DNA from: Geoanaerobacter pelophilus
GTDB lineage: Bacteria > Desulfobacterota > Desulfuromonadia > Geobacterales > DSM-12255
Assembly (NCBI RefSeq): GCF_018476885.1
Contig: NZ_JAHCVJ010000001.1
Location: forward strand, 434,001 to 498,000
Direction of reading: 5' to 3'
DNA: 64,000 nucleotides
Shown here: positions 42,195 through 49,256 of the stretch, in pieces
Position numbering within the stretch: the stretch's first letter is position 1
How the letters are laid out: every line of letters starts with the position of its first letter
Notes under the pieces: generated by a model
Database searches by the model: none
What the model was told of the DNA's origin: nothing
Seen by the model: only the letters and a program-made list of their open reading frames with translations
Program-made: the position numbers and the translations under genes

Positions 42195-42210
42195 TTGAAC
42201 AATCATTCAA
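42195..42210. promoter_or_regulatory. Probable ArsR operator 1
   Basis: TTGAACAATCATTCAA is an imperfect palindrome with TTGAA arms, 19 bases before the minus-strand ArsR start. The spacing and the related site at 42270 suggest one repressor binding both promoters. Confidence 0.55.
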
Positions 42211-42269
42211 TCATTCTCGATAGATCCTTGTCAAGCATGATTGACAGACAAACCATCTTTATTCTATAT

Positions 42270-42285
42270 TTGAGCAATCATCGAA
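42270..42285. promoter_or_regulatory. Probable ArsR operator 2
   Basis: TTGAGCAATCATCGAA shares 13 of 16 bases with operator 1 (TTGA, CAATCAT, final GAA-like arm), just before the plus-strand ArsR start at 42299. Confidence 0.5.
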
Positions 42286-42298
42286 ACGGAAGGCATCC

Positions 42299-42691
42299 AT
42301 GAAGGAAAAAACCACTCCACTACGCGCCGATACCTGTACAATTCCCTGTTTCAACGAGGATCTGGTAAGGCAGGTAAAATCATTACTTCCCAACGAGCAC
42401 GACATCCGCCGGGTTGCAACACTGCACGGTGCGCTCTCCGATCCGACGCGGCTCAAGATTCTTCTCGCGCTGGTGCAGGGTGAGTTGTGTGTCTGCGATA
42501 TTGCTCACGTGGTTGGTCTCTCCATTTCGGCTACGTCACATCAGCTGCGTCAGTTGCGCAACCTGAACCTGATCACTTACCGCGCCGATGGCCGGATGGC
42601 CTACTATTCACTGCTTGAGGGAACACAGGCAATTGTATGGATCGAACAGTCGCTGGACGCAAATCGCCAGCAGCGAGCACTGCTGCCGTGA
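42299..42691 (+). CDS. ArsR/SmtB family metal-sensing repressor (plus-strand operon)
   Basis: 130 residues, start behind GGAAGGC. It has LSDPTRLKILLALVQGELCV with the CVCD metal site, followed by ISATSHQLRQLRNLNLITYR. The N-terminus contributes CTIPC, so the sensor could use an N-terminal Cys pair plus the alpha-3 pair, as in CadC. It begins a plus-strand operon with an MtrA-like protein and two envelope proteins. Confidence 0.92.
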   Translation: MKEKTTPLRADTCTIPCFNEDLVRQVKSLLPNEHDIRRVATLHGALSDPTRLKILLALVQGELCVCDIAHVVGLSISATSHQLRQLRNLNLITYRADGRMAYYSLLEGTQAIVWIEQSLDANRQQRALLP

Positions 42692-43899
42692 GTAAAGAAG
42701 GTCTTCCTCAATCCAGACTAGAGTTTGTCGAATCGATCATAGAGAAGATTGGCAAAGGGATGGCTCTACCTCAGTGCCGCACCTGCGGCTGCATGCTGGA
42801 GGCACTGAAGTCAGCCGAGCGGGCGTTCAACAATGCTGCCGAACCAGACATTTCCACCTATGTTGATACGGTGCGCCGTCACCTGCAGCAGATGGAAGAA
42901 ATCGCGTACGATTGCCTCGGTTGCGAAACCTGCTGGGGCGCAGAGGCAACCGTACTGATTGGGGACATTTTCGGGGATGAACCGGCACCATGCGGGTATG
43001 GCTGCTCTTGCAATTCCAAACCCGTTCATGATTCATTATCTGAGAACCTTAACGTTTTACCAGTCTGGCCAGCAGTGCCGGGTGACTACCTGGTCGGGAA
43101 CCGGTCCGGCTCCGTTGCTGTCTGCACCATGGCAAGCCACGAACTGCCAGCACTTCTTTTCACAGAGCAGCATCCCGCACTTGCCATAGTTGGCAAGTGC
43201 GATACCGAGAACATCGGCATCGAGAAACTCATCAAGAATATTACCAGCAATCCGGCCATTCGCTGGCTGGTGTTGTGTGGCGTGGATTCACGCGGCCACT
43301 GTGCCGGAGATGCCCTGCGCAACCTCAAAAAGCACGGGGTTGATGCCTTGTTGCGTATCCAGAACGCCTCTTCATGGAGACCGTTCCTCAAGAACCTGAC
43401 CCTCACGGAGATTGCCCGATTTCGAGCCCAGGTGGAGATCATGGATCTTATCGGGAACACTGACCTTGCAGCCATTATGGTTACCGTGCAGGAATGCGCC
43501 AGCGCACCAACCTCACCGCTGGAAAGCATGGGGCCGGACATTACGACTGATCAACCCGAAAGGATCGTCCCCAGAGCGCCACAAAGCCTGCAACTCGATC
43601 CCGCCGGTTTTTTCATCATTCTTCCAAACCGGGCAACAGGTGTCATAGTCTGCGAGCATTACGGGAACGACGGTCGCCTGGCACACATTATCGAGGGAAA
43701 AGAAGCGGCGCTTATCGCTGCCACGCTAGTAGAACGGGGGATGGTAACCCGCCTCGATCATGCCGCCTATCTGGGACGCGAGTTGACGAAGGCTGAAAGC
43801 ACCATCAAAACCGGGACGCCATATGAGCAGGATGCCGCCCTGGGAGAACTTCCGGATACAACGGCTACCTGTAGCGATATCAAATGTTCGTGCCACTAA
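42688..43899 (+). CDS. MtrA-like corrinoid-domain protein with Cys-rich N-terminus and DUF4346-like C-terminus
   Basis: 403 residues if it begins at the GTG overlapping the ArsR stop (GTGA); an in-frame ATG at 42637 inside the ArsR gene is the alternative. The N-terminal part has Cys sets CRTCGCMLEAL and CLGCETCWGAE. The centre resembles methyltransferase MtrA: VAVCTMASHELPALL, ALAIVGKCDTENIGIEKLI, IRWLVLCGVDSRGHCAGDA. The C-terminal part (FFIILPNRATGVIVCEHYG, GKEAALIAATLVERGMV) fits DUF4346. The protein ends CSDIKCSCH. A methyl-transfer or corrinoid role in metal or metalloid detoxification is suggested by the ArsR partner but unproven. Confidence 0.7.
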   Translation: MSKEGLPQSRLEFVESIIEKIGKGMALPQCRTCGCMLEALKSAERAFNNAAEPDISTYVDTVRRHLQQMEEIAYDCLGCETCWGAEATVLIGDIFGDEPAPCGYGCSCNSKPVHDSLSENLNVLPVWPAVPGDYLVGNRSGSVAVCTMASHELPALLFTEQHPALAIVGKCDTENIGIEKLIKNITSNPAIRWLVLCGVDSRGHCAGDALRNLKKHGVDALLRIQNASSWRPFLKNLTLTEIARFRAQVEIMDLIGNTDLAAIMVTVQECASAPTSPLESMGPDITTDQPERIVPRAPQSLQLDPAGFFIILPNRATGVIVCEHYGNDGRLAHIIEGKEAALIAATLVERGMVTRLDHAAYLGRELTKAESTIKTGTPYEQDAALGELPDTTATCSDIKCSCH

Positions 43900-43923
43900 A
43901 TTATGCATCAGAAAGGAATGAAG

Positions 43924-44298
43924 ATGATCAGATTATTCTTTGTTGCCACCGCAATAATTGCGGTAGCATCCACTCCGGTATGGAGCGCCCAACAACCGCT
44001 GGCTGACAAGTCGTTGTCCGTCAACCAGCTGGCGGCAAAGCCCGATACCTTTGTGGGTAAGGTAGCGGTCGTTGGCCGAGTTGCCACCGCAACAAAAGGC
44101 AGGGGGTTCACCCTTATCGACAGTTCACAATGCTCCACCTGCGCCACGGACTGCCTGACCGACAAGACCACGAAGCAGATTCCGTTCATCTGGGGCGGTG
44201 CCGCACCCGTGGTAAAGGATGTCGTTCGAGTTGACGGCGCACTGGCGAAGACTGCCAAAGGCTATACATTCACGGCAGAACGGGTTACAAAACAGTGA
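43924..44298 (+). CDS. Exported OB-fold-like protein with CSTC pair
   Basis: 124 residues from the third ATG, which has AAAGGA six bases upstream. The signal peptide MIRLFFVATAIIAVASTPVWS is followed by LAAKPDTFVGKVAVVGRVAT, GFTLIDSSQCSTCATDCLTD and VVKDVVRVDGALAKTAKGYT. The strand pattern and the VGKVxVxGRV block fit an OB-fold like those of DUF4920/tp0796-type or CcmE-like proteins. The Cys set could hold a metal. It overlaps the next gene by four bases. Confidence 0.6.
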   Translation: MIRLFFVATAIIAVASTPVWSAQQPLADKSLSVNQLAAKPDTFVGKVAVVGRVATATKGRGFTLIDSSQCSTCATDCLTDKTTKQIPFIWGGAAPVVKDVVRVDGALAKTAKGYTFTAERVTKQ

Positions 44299-44825
44299 AG
44301 CAGACATTTACTCTTCAACGCTGGTTGCCGTCCCTTGTCTTCGTCATCGTGCTGGCCACACATGCACTGTACCTTCGTCACCAGGCTGCGGTTCCTGCCG
44401 AGGGCTGGGCTGATGTAGGAGTCGGCAATGGTGATTGGTGGGGGTTTGGTCTCTATATTACGGAGCAGGACTATCTACTGGGTCTTTCCTATGCTCTTGG
44501 TGCGGCCTTCAGCGTCTGGGCGCTGAGTCAATATCTCAAGACACGGCAGGCTGCCATGGCCGCCGGGGCTGCCGGAAGCATCACCTTGGTAGGGGTTCTC
44601 ATGGCAACGGGATGTTTCCTCATTGGTTGCTGCGGATCTCCCATGCTGGGAGTGTATCTGGGGCTCTTCGGGGCAAAGGCACTGGGAATCGGCAAGCCAC
44701 TCATGGCAACCGTTACTGTACTTTCTGTGGGCTGGGGTTACTGGTACCTGCGTCGAAAGTTGGCAACGGCTTGTTGTGATACACGTTGCGTTTGCAATTC
44801 TGCTTCTGACAGCAAAATCGGGTGA
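44295..44825 (+). CDS. Membrane protein in the MtrA-like operon
   Basis: 176 residues, GTG start overlapping the previous stop (GTGA). About five membrane segments include SLVFVIVLATHALYL, YLLGLSYALGAAFSVWALS and VLMATGCFLIGCCGSPMLG. The C-terminal tail has CCDTRCVCN. Thiols in the helix (GCFLIGCCGSP) and in the tail suggest metal passage. The family is not recognised. Confidence 0.6.
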   Translation: MKQTFTLQRWLPSLVFVIVLATHALYLRHQAAVPAEGWADVGVGNGDWWGFGLYITEQDYLLGLSYALGAAFSVWALSQYLKTRQAAMAAGAAGSITLVGVLMATGCFLIGCCGSPMLGVYLGLFGAKALGIGKPLMATVTVLSVGWGYWYLRRKLATACCDTRCVCNSASDSKIG

Positions 44826-44943
44826 AATGCTGCATAAAGTATGGAGTTGTCTTGCTCCCACATTCCCAATACCTGCTCTATCATCTCTTTTTGTTGCATC
44901 ATGATTCCCTCTGTTTCAACGACAATCCCGGAACCAATTCCGG

Positions 44944-44972
44944 TTGACATACAATTCTAACATTGCTAAATA
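44944..44972 (+). promoter_or_regulatory. Candidate sigma-70 promoter for structured RNA
   Basis: TTGACA (44944-44949) is a perfect -35 box. A 17-base spacer leads to TAAATA, a moderate -10 box. No protein frame follows on the plus strand for about 440 bases. A palindrome CCGGAA/TTCCGG overlaps its upstream side (44928-44943). Confidence 0.4.
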
Positions 44973-44977
44973 TCTAA

Positions 44978-45276
44978 CATATTTTAGACTCTTTCAAAGA
45001 AAGAGACTCCGCAAGCTTTTATGCTTCAGGACAAACTTCTTCGGATAGCCCGAGGAAGAATCGCCCCGGCAGGGATGAACTCTCCGGAAAGATCAGGCCG
45101 CAGTTGCCCCTTTTCGGATGAATTTCGGTACAGGCACTTATGCCTTCCGAACAGTCGTTTGGGTAAAGCGACTTAAATACAAAGTACAGGTGCGTCCTTT
45201 TTCGGACTCCGCCTGATAAATCAAATATTGATAAAGAATAACGACCCGTTCTGGCACTTGCCGGAGTGGGTTTTTT
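44978..45276 (+). ncRNA. Candidate structured RNA upstream of the ssb train
   Basis: No protein is seen here, yet the sequence is full of local pairing. The hairpins are AGACTCTTTC/GAAAGAGACT (about 44985-45008), TTCTTCGG/CCGAGGAAGAA (45039-45060), TTCGG-AGGCA/TGCCT-CCGAA (about 45125-45153) and AGTCG/CGACT (45154-45174). The stretch is bounded by a candidate promoter and by a very strong terminator. It does not match a riboswitch or housekeeping RNA that I can recognise. It could be a small RNA of the mobile element or part of a replication-control region. Confidence 0.4.
45245..45276 (+). terminator. Strong Rho-independent terminator before the ssb leader
   Basis: CCCGTTCTGGC and GCCGGAGTGGG form an 11-bp stem (with G-U pairs) over the 4-base loop ACTT, followed by six T. 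No protein gene ends here, so it must end a non-coding transcript or long 3' end from 44825. Confidence 0.85.
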
Positions 45277-45329
45277 GTTACTCAAATTCCGCGACAAGCC
45301 TTATAAGCGGCGGATACTTTCACCACATC

Positions 45330-45409
45330 CCGACCGGGAGACACTTTGTTCTCTCCCTCCGGGACAGACCGTTGTCTCATTGCTTCGGGATAACCAACAA
45401 GGAGGCAGT
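45330..45409 (+). promoter_or_regulatory. Structured leader 1 of 11 (ssb)
   Basis: First stem: GGGAGA (45336-45341) with TCTCCC (45352-45357). The segment complementary to the SD region is weak here (TTGTCTC near 45373). The ribosome site GGAGG stands 9 bases before the ATG. Confidence 0.6.
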
Positions 45410-45826
45410 ATGGCAAGTTTGAACCGCGTGGAACTCATCGGCAACCTGGGTCGTGATCCTGAAATCAGGTACACACCAGGAGGCACCGCTGTCGCAAGTT
45501 TTTCACTCGCGACCAGTGAGAAGGTAAAGAACAAAAGTGGCGAATGGGAAGTCCGGACCGAGTGGCACAACATCGTCCTCTACGCACGTCTCGCAGAAGT
45601 AGCTGGCGAGTACCTGTCGAAAGGAAAGAGTGTCTACCTCGACGGCAAACTCAAGACCCGCAAATGGCAAGATCGGGACGGCAAGGATCGGTACACAACC
45701 GAGATCATCGGCGATAAGCTTCTTATGCTGGGCAGCAAGACTGGCAACATTCCCGACGGGAGTGATGAACAGCCAACAAGCCAGGCACACGAAGAAATAC
45801 CACCCGATGACAACGATCCGTTCTAA
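45410..45826 (+). CDS. ssb: Single-stranded DNA-binding protein
   Basis: 138 residues starting [20 protein letters not shown]. The OB-fold region includes [32 protein letters not shown] and [15 protein letters not shown]. The acidic tail ends DDNDPF, the peptide that binds partner proteins. It opens the anti-restriction/replication gene train and has its own structured leader. A plasmid- or ICE-borne SSB helps protect incoming single-stranded DNA after conjugation. Confidence 0.97.
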   Translation: MASLNRVELIGNLGRDPEIRYTPGGTAVASFSLATSEKVKNKSGEWEVRTEWHNIVLYARLAEVAGEYLSKGKSVYLDGKLKTRKWQDRDGKDRYTTEIIGDKLLMLGSKTGNIPDGSDEQPTSQAHEEIPPDDNDPF

Positions 45827-45849
45827 GTAACCAGCAACCACAGCGCAAC

Positions 45850-45936
45850 AGTCCTACGGGGAGACAATACCAAATCCCCAAAGGGATTGGTCTGTCTTCT
45901 CTGTCGGACACAACCCTCAGAAAAGGAGACAGACAG
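45850..45936 (+). promoter_or_regulatory. Structured leader 2 of 11
   Basis: First stem GGGGA (45858-45862) with TCCCC (45875-45879). GTCTGTCTTCT (45890-45900) pairs along its full length with AGGAGACAGAC (45924-45934), which contains the ribosome site of the gene at 45937. Confidence 0.75.
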
Positions 45937-46893
45937 ATGAACGCACCAGCTCAAATCATTCCCCTCAGTCCCACCGCATCATCCCTCACTCACCACGCCG
46001 TCAACATCAGTGATCTGAAGGCCCAGGTAAACCTGATTCAATACGTCATGCGTGACGTCATGAAATCAGGGGAGCACTACGGCACCATTCCCGGCTGCGG
46101 AGACAAAGCAGTTCTTCTCAAACCGGGCGCCGAAAAGCTCATGCTCACCTTCAGACTGGCAAACGACGTGGATGTGGAAACCATCGACCTGCATCTCGGC
46201 CATCGGGAGTATCGCATCAAGGTGACGCTCTACTCACCGGCAGGCCAGCGTCTCGGTACCGGTGTCGGTTCCTGTTCGACCATGGAAAGCAAGTATCGTT
46301 TCCGTGTCGGACCTATTGAACTGACCAACAGACCAGTGCCAAACAAATACTGGGATCTTCGCAAGGAAAACCCGGCAAAGGCGCAAGAGATCATCGGTGG
46401 ACGCGGCTTCAGTGCAAAAAAGGATGAAAGCGGCAACTGGATGATTGCCCGCCAGGGAGAAAGGGTCGAACACGACAATCCGGCGGACTATTACAACACC
46501 TGCCTGAAAATGGCCAAGAAGCGGGGATTAGTGGATGCAGTACTTACCTCAACCGCTGCCTCAGACATCTTCACCCAGGACATTGAGGAAGATCCTGACC
46601 TTTACGGACAGACGGAAAACAACGGGGGAAACAGTGTCGGCAACACCAACACCACCTCCGGGACTCCGCATACTGCCAAACCGGACAGCACCCCATCATC
46701 CCACGAAGCCGAACCTGTTTCGACTTCAGAGATCATCGGGTATCTGACGGCCAAGGGGATCAGGATGGAACTCTCCGCAGATGAATCGGAGATCTCCGCC
46801 TTCCCGGACTTCAACGACTCCTCAGCCCGCCAATGGCTGAAAGACCACGGCTTCAAATGGGACGGCAAAGGCAAATGCTGGCAATACCGGTAG
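45937..46893 (+). CDS. Conserved mobile-element protein of the GTIPG...KPGAEKL type
   Basis: 318 residues. The core has YVMRDVMKSGEHYGTIPGCG, LLKPGAEKLMLTFRLAND, GSCSTMESKYRFR and, later, NTCLKMAKKRGLVDAVL and TAASDIFTQDIEE. These blocks are typical of a protein family found in many phages and ICEs next to SSB and recombination genes; the molecular function is not established. A zinc-binding insert present in many relatives is absent. The C-terminal part holds a small extra domain (STSEIIGYLTAKGIRMEL ... WLKDHGFKWDG). Confidence 0.7.
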   Translation: MNAPAQIIPLSPTASSLTHHAVNISDLKAQVNLIQYVMRDVMKSGEHYGTIPGCGDKAVLLKPGAEKLMLTFRLANDVDVETIDLHLGHREYRIKVTLYSPAGQRLGTGVGSCSTMESKYRFRVGPIELTNRPVPNKYWDLRKENPAKAQEIIGGRGFSAKKDESGNWMIARQGERVEHDNPADYYNTCLKMAKKRGLVDAVLTSTAASDIFTQDIEEDPDLYGQTENNGGNSVGNTNTTSGTPHTAKPDSTPSSHEAEPVSTSEIIGYLTAKGIRMELSADESEISAFPDFNDSSARQWLKDHGFKWDGKGKCWQYR

Positions 46894-46929
46894 CGCCTGA
46901 CGTTCCAGAATAAAACTCACTCACAACCT

Positions 46930-47017
46930 ACCTCAGCAGGGAGACAACTACTTTCTCCCTACCGGGGGTGTCTTGTCTCCTCTGCCGGGTACAACCCACA
47001 GACAAGGAGACAAGAAC
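46930..47017 (+). promoter_or_regulatory. Structured leader 3 of 11
   Basis: First stem GGGAGA (46939-46944) with TCTCCC (46954-46959). TCTTGTCTCC (46971-46980) is the exact complement of GGAGACAAGA (47006-47015) at the ribosome site. Both arms differ from leader 2 in a matching way. Confidence 0.8.
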
Positions 47018-47182
47018 ATGAATACCCACATCATCAAATACGTAACTGTCAAAGGCTATCAGGTGCCGGTCTATGCTCCCAAGAAGGAACTCCAGGTCAG
47101 CATAGACGTCACCCGGATCATTACCGGTGTCATCTTCGGCTCGCTGCTTACCGCAGTCGGAGCAATACCGTTTCTGATCTGA
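47018..47182 (+). CDS. Small single-helix membrane protein
   Basis: 54 residues, MNTHIIKYVTVKGYQVPVYA and a C-terminal membrane helix (IITGVIFGSLLTAVGAIPFLI). It has a complete structured leader, which supports it being real. It is followed 12 bases later by the Cas4-like nuclease gene. The family is unknown. Confidence 0.65.
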   Translation: MNTHIIKYVTVKGYQVPVYAPKKELQVSIDVTRIITGVIFGSLLTAVGAIPFLI

Positions 47183-47194
47183 AAGGAGACAGCC

Positions 47195-48169
47195 ATGAGC
47201 AAACTCGCTGCATTTCTGGGACGGGCTATTCCGACCCATCAAAAGAAACAATCATCACATCTTGGTGACCGAACTGTGTACGTCGGAGCCTCCGATATCG
47301 CCGGTTGTCCGCGTAAAGCTGCACTCGGCAAACAGTTCCCATCTGATTACGACATCAAGACCTTACTCCGTTTTTCCCGTGGCCATGCTGCACAAGCCAT
47401 GTATGCCGAGTTCTTCAAGACCGGCGGTGCCCTCTTCGAGGAAGAAGTCGAAGTGAAACATCCGCAGTTCCCAGAGCTCAGGTGTCATATTGACTACCTG
47501 TTCTATGCGAACCGGCAGACCAAACGGCTGCACATCGTGGAAATGAAGTCGACCGACGGCATCCCCGATGAACCTTACGCATCCTGGGTGGATCAGCTGC
47601 ACGTCCAGATGGGCCTGTTGCAACTCACCCTCGATCCGGAAGTGGAAATCGGCGGATCGATCCTGGTAGTAGACCTCAATGCGGGAACATACCGGGAATT
47701 CAACAGCTACACACCTAACAAGCTGGTGTTCAATCAGCTCATGGAAAAAGGTCAGCACATCCTTGCGGCAACACGCGGCGAATGTGCACCTCGAACCGAG
47801 CCGGGCATACTCTGCGGTTATTGTCCGTTTCGCACCGGTTGTCCTTCCCATGCCGTAGGTCTGGATCTCCCACAGGAGATTCTGGAAGCCGGCAGGAAAT
47901 ACCTGGAGTTGAACGAACAGAAAAAGGCTCTCGAATCACGTTTGGACATCCTGAAGAATGACATCCTCACCTTTGCGGATGGCGCATTCAAAGGTGCATC
48001 GGACGGGATACTGATCAATGTCACTTCAGTGGCGGAATCGGTAATGATCGACAGTTTCAAACTCAAGAGAAACTATCCTGACATCTACGACCAGGTCACG
48101 AAGCCGAAAGCCGGTTTCGTCAAACTTGAAATTAAGCCATTCACGCCGCTCGCAGCTCAAGCAGCCTGA
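47195..48169 (+). CDS. Cas4/RecB-like PD-(D/E)XK nuclease
   Basis: 324 residues, start behind GAAAGGAGACAGCC. The N-terminal Cys in SDIAGCPRKAAL and the C-terminal set LCGYCPFRTGCP form the four-Cys iron-sulfur site of Cas4/AddB-type nucleases. Between them are HIDYLFYANRQTKRLHIVEM (Asp and Glu of the active site) and KST with the catalytic Lys, then QLHVQMGLLQL with the conserved Gln. No CRISPR array or cas1 is present, so it is a mobile-element recombination or end-resection nuclease. Confidence 0.85.
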   Translation: MSKLAAFLGRAIPTHQKKQSSHLGDRTVYVGASDIAGCPRKAALGKQFPSDYDIKTLLRFSRGHAAQAMYAEFFKTGGALFEEEVEVKHPQFPELRCHIDYLFYANRQTKRLHIVEMKSTDGIPDEPYASWVDQLHVQMGLLQLTLDPEVEIGGSILVVDLNAGTYREFNSYTPNKLVFNQLMEKGQHILAATRGECAPRTEPGILCGYCPFRTGCPSHAVGLDLPQEILEAGRKYLELNEQKKALESRLDILKNDILTFADGAFKGASDGILINVTSVAESVMIDSFKLKRNYPDIYDQVTKPKAGFVKLEIKPFTPLAAQAA

Positions 48170-48177
48170 ACCAACCC

Positions 48178-48254
48178 CACCAGGGGGCATCACGCTCCCC
48201 ATGGGAAATCTCCATTCATGGAGGCGTGTTTGCCCCAGTGAAAGGAGATTACCG
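48178..48254 (+). promoter_or_regulatory. Structured leader 4 of 11
   Basis: First stem GGGGGC (48183-48188) with GCTCCCC (48194-48200). AATCTCC (48207-48213) is complementary to GGAGATT (48244-48250) at the ribosome site. Again both arms differ from other leaders and still pair. Confidence 0.7.
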
Positions 48255-48455
48255 ATGAAAACATTCCGTACCGGCACATTGCCGCCCGACCTTAAGTCAT
48301 TCTCCCTGACGAACAGAAAAGAAAACCTGAAAGAGGCCCTGCACACCATTGTGACGCTGATCCTCATGGCAGCAATCTTTCTGCTAGTCATGGTCGCTGC
48401 CGTTCCGCCTGAACCGAGGGAATACCCCGCTGGTTGGGAGGAGGTGCGCGGATGA
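48255..48455 (+). CDS. Small single-helix membrane protein
   Basis: 66 residues with one membrane helix (TIVTLILMAAIFLLVMVAAV) and a Pro-rich C-terminus. It has a structured leader and overlaps the next gene by four bases. The family is unknown; it may share a role with the other one-helix protein at 47018. Confidence 0.6.
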   Translation: MKTFRTGTLPPDLKSFSLTNRKENLKEALHTIVTLILMAAIFLLVMVAAVPPEPREYPAGWEEVRG

Positions 48456-48721
48456 TGGAGTCATACATCACTATCTATACCGAAGAGGAAGCACTTCCAG
48501 CGGATTCCGCCATGAACGAGGTCAATCTGTCACTGCACGGAGCCAACCGCTTTCTGGAACGGAACATCCCGCTGGAGGCTGTCGAAGGTGTTCGTCACCT
48601 TCTGCCGCTCCTCAACGATAAGCCACTCAAGTTCAGGTACAAGGGGGTGCAGGTCGTTGCCCGACTGGTCAACGGCTCTCCCAGGATCATTACCGCCTGG
48701 AGGGTACCACCACCTCAATAG
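48452..48721 (+). CDS. Small DUF4258-like protein
   Basis: 89 residues, start at the ATG overlapping the previous stop, with GGAGGAGGTGCGCGG before it. SLHGANRFLERNIPLEAVEG and FRYKGVQVVARLVNGSPRII resemble DUF4258/BrnT-like folds, in which a helix precedes a strand pair that ends in a basic residue. The relation is tentative. Confidence 0.55.
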   Translation: MMESYITIYTEEEALPADSAMNEVNLSLHGANRFLERNIPLEAVEGVRHLLPLLNDKPLKFRYKGVQVVARLVNGSPRIITAWRVPPPQ

Positions 48722-48761
48722 ATATTTCACGGCAGACCACTGCTATCACAAGGAGGCCATC

Positions 48762-49163
48762 ATGAGCCCGAAAACTCCAAGGCCCAAGGCTGCCACCGGC
48801 TTCACCATCGAACGCCGGTCATCCTGCGGCAAAATTTACACCACGGTAACAGTGTCTCCGACAACAGCGAAACCCATGGAAGTATTCATCCGCTTCGGCA
48901 AAGCCGGAGGATGTGGTTCCGCCATGGCCGACGGTATCGCTCGCCTGGTCTCCTACGGGCTCCGTTCGGGACTTGAGCCGACTGATGCTTTCAAAGCTTT
49001 GAGCGGCATTGGCTGTCACCTCGGGAGCAATACCTGTCTCAACTGCGTAGCCGAATCGATCCGCTTTGTGCTCGCGCATCTGGAAACAGGTCGCGACATC
49101 AACGAACTGATCGAGGATGCAGCTCTGGCGGAAGCAAATGCCAGCACTCACGACTTCATCTGA
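48762..49163 (+). CDS. Free-standing TSCPD-domain protein
   Basis: 133 residues, start behind CAAGGAGGCCATC. It contains CGKIYTTVTVSPTTAKPMEV, FIRFGKAGGCGSAMADGIAR and LVSYGLRSGLEPTDAFKALS, which match the TSCPD domain at the C-terminus of B12-dependent ribonucleotide reductase (NrdJ). The catalytic reductase part is absent. Two further cysteines, SNTCLNC, resemble a redox or zinc pair. Small TSCPD proteins are known as separate genes, but their function is unclear. Confidence 0.7.
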   Translation: MSPKTPRPKAATGFTIERRSSCGKIYTTVTVSPTTAKPMEVFIRFGKAGGCGSAMADGIARLVSYGLRSGLEPTDAFKALSGIGCHLGSNTCLNCVAESIRFVLAHLETGRDINELIEDAALAEANASTHDFI

Positions 49164-49184
49164 TACCAATCCAATTCAACACCT

Positions 49185-49256
49185 GGCAGGGGAATAGACA
49201 TCCCTGCGGGGTGGTCTGTCTCCCTGTCGGGTTACAACCCTGCACAGGAGGCAGAC
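49185..49256 (+). promoter_or_regulatory. Structured leader 5 of 11
   Basis: First stem CAGGG (49187-49191) with CCCTG (49202-49206). GTCTGTCTCC (49214-49223) pairs with GGAGGCAGAC (49247-49256) through one G-U pair. The ribosome site lies inside that arm and ends at the ATG. Confidence 0.75.

Noticed and set aside
44738-44950. Minus-strand frame with MMQQKEMIEQVLGMWEQDNS
   Set aside because: It has a fair ribosome site (AGAGGGAATC) but overlaps the 3' end of the membrane-protein gene and ends in low-quality sequence. It could be real but cannot be supported.
45019-45297. Minus-strand frame of 92 codons in the candidate RNA region
   Set aside because: It crosses the strong hairpins and terminator and shows no domain or ribosome site. 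A structured RNA explains the region better.
47195-48169. Cas4-like protein as evidence of a CRISPR system
   Set aside because: No repeat array and no cas1, cas2 or effector gene is present. Cas4/RecB-type nucleases also occur on phages and plasmids.
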